From: Hyphomicrobium sp.
GTDB lineage: Bacteria > Pseudomonadota > Alphaproteobacteria > Rhizobiales > Hyphomicrobiaceae
Length of the DNA stretch: 64,000 nt
Assembly: GCA_016716675.1 (NCBI GenBank)
Contig: JADJVG010000033.1
Location: 189,521 to 253,520 of the forward strand
Direction of reading: 5' to 3'
Every line of letters starts with the position of its first letter. The first letter of the stretch is position 1. The notes beneath the pieces are model-generated. The model searched no databases and had not been told where the DNA came from. It was given only the letters and a program-made list of their open reading frames with translations. The position numbers and the translations under genes are program-made. Positions 59,308 to 64,000 of the stretch are shown piece by piece.

Positions 59308-59976
59308 TTAGTCCTCCGTATCGTCTTGTACGATGTCGTTTTCGTCGAGTTCGGCACCGTCGCCGGGATTGGCGGCGGCGGGCTTGTCTGAATGCCGCTG
59401 CTTGGCGCGCGCCAAGGCTTCGCGGATCAATTCGTCGGTCAAGACCAGCTTGGCTTCGGCGATGAGCGAAACGGGAAAGCCCAAGTGCTGGACGCCGAGC
59501 GGGCCCAGATCGGTCTTGATGCGCATCTCGCCATCTTCGAAACCTTCAAGAACGCCCTTGAAGCGCTTGCGGCCGTCGACCGGCTCCTTCAATTCGATCT
59601 TGGCTTCGTGCCCGGCCCAATCTTCGAAATCTGACGGGCGGACGAGCGGCCGGTCGATACCGGGGGATGAAATTTCCAGCCGGTAGCGGCCATGAACCAC
59701 GTCGGCGACATCGAGCACCGGCGAAACGGCTTTCGAGATCGTCTCGCAATCGTCGATCGAGATCGTGCCATCAAGTCGCTCGGCCATGACCTGGACGATA
59801 CGCTCGTCCTTGCCGGCGACGCTGACGCGGACCAGGCGAAAGCCCAGATCCTCGATGACCGGCGAGACGATGTCGGCCACGTCGGCAGCAAGCCCCGTTT
59901 CACGCACGAAACGCTCCACCGGCGCGCCCGCGGGTGCGGCGTGCTTTACGGTCGTATCCGTGGTCCGTGTGGTCAT
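59308..59976 (-). CDS. rimP: Ribosome maturation factor RimP
   Basis: RimP assists early 30S assembly. The 222-residue protein shows VSPVIEDLGFRLVRVSVAGK, DDCETISKAVSPVLD, and the family motif RYRLEISSPGIDRPLVRPSD. ATG 59976 begins MTTRTTDTTVKHAAPAG; an in-frame ATG 54 bases upstream is less likely. The long acidic C-terminal tail is typical of Alphaproteobacteria. It is first of the rimP-nusA-ylxR-infB run. Confidence 0.95.
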   Translation of the reverse strand: MTTRTTDTTVKHAAPAGAPVERFVRETGLAADVADIVSPVIEDLGFRLVRVSVAGKDERIVQVMAERLDGTISIDDCETISKAVSPVLDVADVVHGRYRLEISSPGIDRPLVRPSDFEDWAGHEAKIELKEPVDGRKRFKGVLEGFEDGEMRIKTDLGPLGVQHLGFPVSLIAEAKLVLTDELIREALARAKQRHSDKPAAANPGDGAELDENDIVQDDTED

Positions 59977-60118
59977 GAAGCCGGCGAAAACCTGATCAAA
60001 GACCGTTTGGAGCGGGCCCGGCGGGTCCACTCGAAGATCGATCTTTTGTTATTGGGATGGCGGTCAGATAGGCGCTTTGCACCACAAATGCAAGCGCAAA
60101 TCCGCTTTGATCGAAGCG

Positions 60119-60946
60119 TTAACGGCGCACGAACCGGAAATAATAGCGCCGCCGGCCCTCACGATCCGCCTTGGCCTCGTAGCGCGTCTGGGGCCAGTCA
60201 TCCGGCCGGACGCGCCAGTCGGCCGCGGCTTGCGCGGTCCACTCGAAGCGGGGCTCGGCCTTGAAGGCCAGCAAGGCTGAGCGCGCATAGTCGCCGATAT
60301 CCGTGCCGAACCTCAGCTCCGCGCCGCTCTTCATGACGCGGGCAAGAAGATCGAGCGTGGCCCTATTCACCAGCCGGCGCTTCTGATGTTTGCGCTTGGG
60401 CCACGGATCGGGAAACAGGATGAAGGCGCGATCGATCGAGGCGGGCGGGAGCCAGCGCAGCACGTCGCGCGCGTCGCCCATGTGCAGACGGATATTCGAA
60501 AGCTTCGTCTGGTCGAGCACGGTGAGCACTTTGACCACGCCGTCCTCGAACGGCTCGCAGCCGATGATTGTCACCTGCGGGTTGTGTTCCGCCTGCCAGA
60601 GCAGATGCTCGCCGCCGCCAAAGCCGATTTCGAGCCACAGTTGATTTGCACTTTGCGACTCTCCTTCGTCGAGCCGGCCACAAGGCGCAGGTCGCCCACT
60701 CTCCCCGTGGGGAGAGGGTTGGGGTGAGGGGGTGGACTGCCGATCCGGATAACGGCAGCCCGCTCCCTCATCCGCCCCTTCAGGGCACCTTCTCCCCATG
60801 GCGAGAAGGGCGTCCGCGGGCGCATTCAAGTCCAGCGCCACGCGCGGCAGCAGATCACGCTTCAAGACCTCTTGCCGGTCGCTCAACTTGCGGCCGCGGC
60901 GGCGGCCATAGGAGCGTAAATCGCGATGGGGTTCGTCAGCAGTCAC
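60119..60946 (-). CDS. trmB: tRNA (guanine-46-N7)-methyltransferase with repeat-encoded insertion
   Basis: TrmB makes m7G46 in tRNAs using S-adenosylmethionine. The 275-residue protein has SAM motif I LEIGFGGGEHLLWQA, GCEPFEDGVVKVL, and the family signature ILFPDPWPKRKHQKRRLVNR, and ends RYEAKADREGRRRYYFRFVR. Residues about 47-102, between ALDLNAPADA and LWLEIGF, are not TrmB: they are translated from a RIME-like palindrome joined to a family-B palindrome, in frame. Without them the protein is a normal ~220 residues. It follows metK after a terminator-like hairpin. Confidence 0.95.
   Translation of the reverse strand: MTADEPHRDLRSYGRRRGRKLSDRQEVLKRDLLPRVALDLNAPADALLAMGRRCPEGADEGAGCRYPDRQSTPSPQPSPHGESGRPAPCGRLDEGESQSANQLWLEIGFGGGEHLLWQAEHNPQVTIIGCEPFEDGVVKVLTVLDQTKLSNIRLHMGDARDVLRWLPPASIDRAFILFPDPWPKRKHQKRRLVNRATLDLLARVMKSGAELRFGTDIGDYARSALLAFKAEPRFEWTAQAAADWRVRPDDWPQTRYEAKADREGRRRYYFRFVRR
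60640..60810. repeat. Composite palindromic repeat inside trmB
   Basis: From 60696 to 60806 the sequence has the RIME-like plan seen twice elsewhere here: CTCTCCCC/GGGGAGAG, GGTTGGGGTGAGGGG, unique middle, CCCTCATCCG, CACCTTCTCCCC and GCGAGAAGG. Next to it, 60655-60690, CGACTCTCCTTCGTCGAGCC is shared exactly with the repeats at 37915-37975. The net length keeps the trmB frame open, and the encoded 56 residues are low-complexity (TPSPQPSPHGE). Confidence 0.92.
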
Positions 60947-60975
60947 GCCACAACTCCAGGCCCCTCAAACGGAAA

Positions 60976-60994
60976 CGGCCGCGCAACGCGGCCG
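60976..60994 (-). terminator. Hairpin terminator between metK and trmB
   Basis: CGGCCGCG and CGCGGCCG form an 8-bp perfect stem with a three-base loop; on the minus strand TTTCCGTTTG follows. It lies about 30 bases after the metK stop and 30 before the trmB start. Confidence 0.6.
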
Positions 60995-61024
60995 CTCCAA
61001 AACGCTATCGGCCGCAGAATGCGC

Positions 61025-62233
<1,209 letters not shown>

Positions 62234-62413
62234 GATGGCCCCCGTTTGACAGTCCGCGACTGATGGGCGTGAGCGCCACCCGATTGCGGCCCCACCCGTG
62301 AAAGACGCCGGGTTGTTGCAGCCTTTGTGCAGGCGGTCAAGAATGTGCGACGCCAGCACCTTGTGCGTAAGCCGCGCGGGCGCCGCCTCAATCCGTCCCT
62401 GTCCCGCTTTCCG

Positions 62414-62887
62414 CTAGGATGACGCCGGTTCGTCGCCGGCAAGCGCCCGGACCATATCGACGATCGAGCGGCGGACCTTGGGATCGGTGATACGGGCGAA
62501 GGCCTTGTTGAGTTCGAGCCCCTCGCGGCTGCCTAGAAATTCAACAACATAGCTCTCGCCAGGCTGCTCGGCGAAGCCGGGCACAGCAGCGGTGGCGCGT
62601 ACCCCGGTGGGCGCTTCGTCATAAAAGAACTGGATCGGCACGCCCAGGACGCGTGCCAGGTCGAACAGCCGGCTTGCGCCGATGCGGTTGACGCCCTTTT
62701 CGTATTTCTGAACCTGCTGGAACGTGAGCCCCAGGTGCTCGCCGAGCTTTTCCTGGCTCATTCCGAGCAGCATGCGGCGCAGGCGAACGCGGCTGCCGAC
62801 GTGAACGTCCATCGGGTTGGCTCGTCTCGATCCACCGCGCGGCGCGTCTTCGTCCTCCATGCCGCCGCTCACTTCGTTATTCGACAT
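62414..62887 (-). CDS. XRE-type helix-turn-helix regulator
   Basis: The 157-residue protein has an HTH_XRE domain: VGSRVRLRRMLLGMSQEKLG, LTFQQVQKYEKGVNRIGASR and LFDLARVLGVPIQFFYDEAP. The C-terminal half (ELNKAFARITDPKVRRSIVD) matches the short alphaproteobacterial XRE regulators found upstream of metK. It may regulate metK or the neighbouring operon; there is no direct sequence evidence for an operator. ATG 62887 gives a start in MSNNEVSGG. Confidence 0.9.
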   Translation of the reverse strand: MSNNEVSGGMEDEDAPRGGSRRANPMDVHVGSRVRLRRMLLGMSQEKLGEHLGLTFQQVQKYEKGVNRIGASRLFDLARVLGVPIQFFYDEAPTGVRATAAVPGFAEQPGESYVVEFLGSREGLELNKAFARITDPKVRRSIVDMVRALAGDEPASS

Positions 62888-62999
62888 GTCTCACTGATCC
62901 CAAACAACGCACGCCCCGACCCTAGCACACTTCCTAGGTGCACTTCCCCACATCGTCAACCTGTGGTCTCCGCCGCGACAACCTGTCGTGGATCAGGGT

Positions 63000-64000
63000 T
63001 TATTTCGGCGGTGCGGGGTTACACCTCAGAACGGCAACGACCGCCACTGACGCTAAGCAAAGACCCGCAAAGAGAATATCTCCTAGACGGGCATACGGGG
63101 TCGGAGGCAACGCGACCGAAAGTCTCGCATCGGCGACCCCACGGACGTTGAGGCCGAGCACAGCCCGGGTCCGCCCAAAGGGATCGATGATCGCCGAAAT
63201 GCCGTTGTTGGCGACGCGAATGACCGGCAATCCTTCTTCAACTGCGCGCACCCGCACCTGATGGAAATGCTGGTAGGGCCCGGTGGTGTTGCCGAACCAG
63301 CCATCGTTGGTGACGTTGACGAGGACGCCCGGACGCTCGGCCGCTTGCAGGATCTCGCCTGGAAACAGTGCCTCGTAGCAGACGAGACCGACGAGTTTAG
63401 GCAGCCCCGGCACGGTGAGCACCGGTCGCGGCGTGGCACCCGGTGTGAACGCCCCGTAGGTGTTGGCCAGCTGAGAAAGCCCAAGCGCCCCAAGCACAGG
63501 AGAGAGCGGCAGATATTCGCCGAACGGAACCAGGTGGATCTTGTCGTACCGGGCGATGAGCCGCCCCTCGTCGTCGAAGGCCATCAGGCCGTTGAAGGCT
63601 CGGCGCTGTCCTTGAGGCAGCGGCTCGCCGCTGGCGCTGGTCGTTTCCCGGCGCAAGGCACCGGTCAACAGCACCCCGGCCTGGCGGGAGCATGTCGGCA
63701 ATCGCTTTCAGCGCATCGGGGTGTTCCAGCGGCAGAAACGGCATCGCCGCTTCGGGCCAGACGACGTGGGTGATGTCGCGCATGCCGTCGGCGGTGCCAT
63801 CGGCGGCCTCGCCCGACATCGTCAGATGCTCGCGGAAAATGCGGGCCTGATGCTCGGCCATCCACTTTTCCCGCTGCGGCACGCTCGGCTGGACCAGGCG
63901 CAGCTTCACGCCCGGGACATCGGCAACGTCGGTTTTAAGGACGGCGGAACCATAGATCCACAGCGCCGCAAGCGGCACGGCGGCGATGGCAATGGAACCG
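63000..64000 (-). CDS. lnt: Apolipoprotein N-acyltransferase, 3' part, one frame break (cut by right edge)
   Basis: Lnt adds the third acyl chain to lipoproteins at the inner membrane. The visible C-terminal part holds the nitrilase-type catalytic domain with Glu in VVWPEAAMPFLPLEHPDA, Lys in YDKIHLVPFGEYLPL and Cys in LVGLVCYEALFPGE, and a final membrane helix (FAGLCLASVAVVAVL). The frame breaks near 63690, between AIADMLP and GVLLTGALRRE. The N-terminal membrane helices lie beyond the right edge. The frame remains open to base 64000. Confidence 0.93.

Noticed and set aside
62234..62413. metK leader as a SAM-II or SAM/SAH riboswitch
   Set aside because: The conserved core bases of those riboswitches are not visible; only two simple hairpins are seen.

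Overview
The window reads as chromosomal DNA from an alphaproteobacterium of the order Hyphomicrobiales (Rhizobiales). The signs are an irr gene divergent from fabA-fabB-fabI, a phasin, a tRNA-His without an encoded G-1, RIME-like palindromic repeats between genes, and the order lnt-(HTH)-metK-trmB-rimP-nusA-ylxR-infB-rbfA-truB ... rpsO-pnp. The genus cannot be fixed from sequence alone. GC is high throughout, except for visibly AT-richer stretches near 19.4-19.6 kb and 42-45.3 kb.

Layout. 1-8.9 kb: a defence and mobile-type region on the left edge, with a type I restriction-modification operon (half-size HsdS, GIY-YIG-like protein, HsdM, HsdS, HsdR, start of another gene) on the minus strand, a divergent ArdC-type antirestriction gene and a small unknown gene; it ends beside the initiator tRNA gene. 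9-19.4 kb: a membrane-anchored Clp-type double AAA+ protein carrying a release-factor-2-like C-terminus, tRNA-His, a phasin, a soluble histidine kinase, a ferric-iron ABC transporter lacking a local ATPase, and a secreted M15-like protein. 19.7-32.9 kb: metabolic genes (glpD, a sodium/solute symporter, a PCu(A)C copper chaperone, coaBC, dut, cysK, moeB), a site-2-type protease, a secreted beta-helix/RTX protein, a D-2-hydroxyacid dehydrogenase and an SH3 protein. 32.9-37.9 kb: irr, fabA, fabB, fabI (unsaturated fatty-acid synthesis), murI and a small secreted protein. 38-40.7 kb: pnp and rpsO. 40.7-51.85 kb: about 11 kb of accessory DNA separating rpsO from truB: an 88-bp tandem palindromic array, a strongly structured non-coding stretch, a MASE1 kinase/FixJ-type regulator pair, a Flp pilin, an IS3 remnant, an L,D-transpeptidase, a thiamine-diphosphate decarboxylase, CTAG-ended palindromes and an SLC13 transporter. 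51.85-64 kb: the translation/transcription operon truB-rbfA-infB-ylxR-nusA-rimP, then trmB, metK, an HTH regulator and the 3' part of lnt.

The two observations I rate highest are the Clp/RF2 chimera at 9191-12592, whose RF2-like part has lost both the SPF codon-reading tripeptide and the GGQ catalytic domain, and a composite palindromic repeat lying in frame inside trmB (60640-60810), resembling the way Rickettsia palindromic elements enter proteins.

Caution: about 20 single-base frame breaks occur across the window, most beside short homopolymers and several in genes that should be essential (nusA, coaBC, lnt). I read most of them as sequence or assembly errors, so frameshifted genes are described at full extent with the break located.
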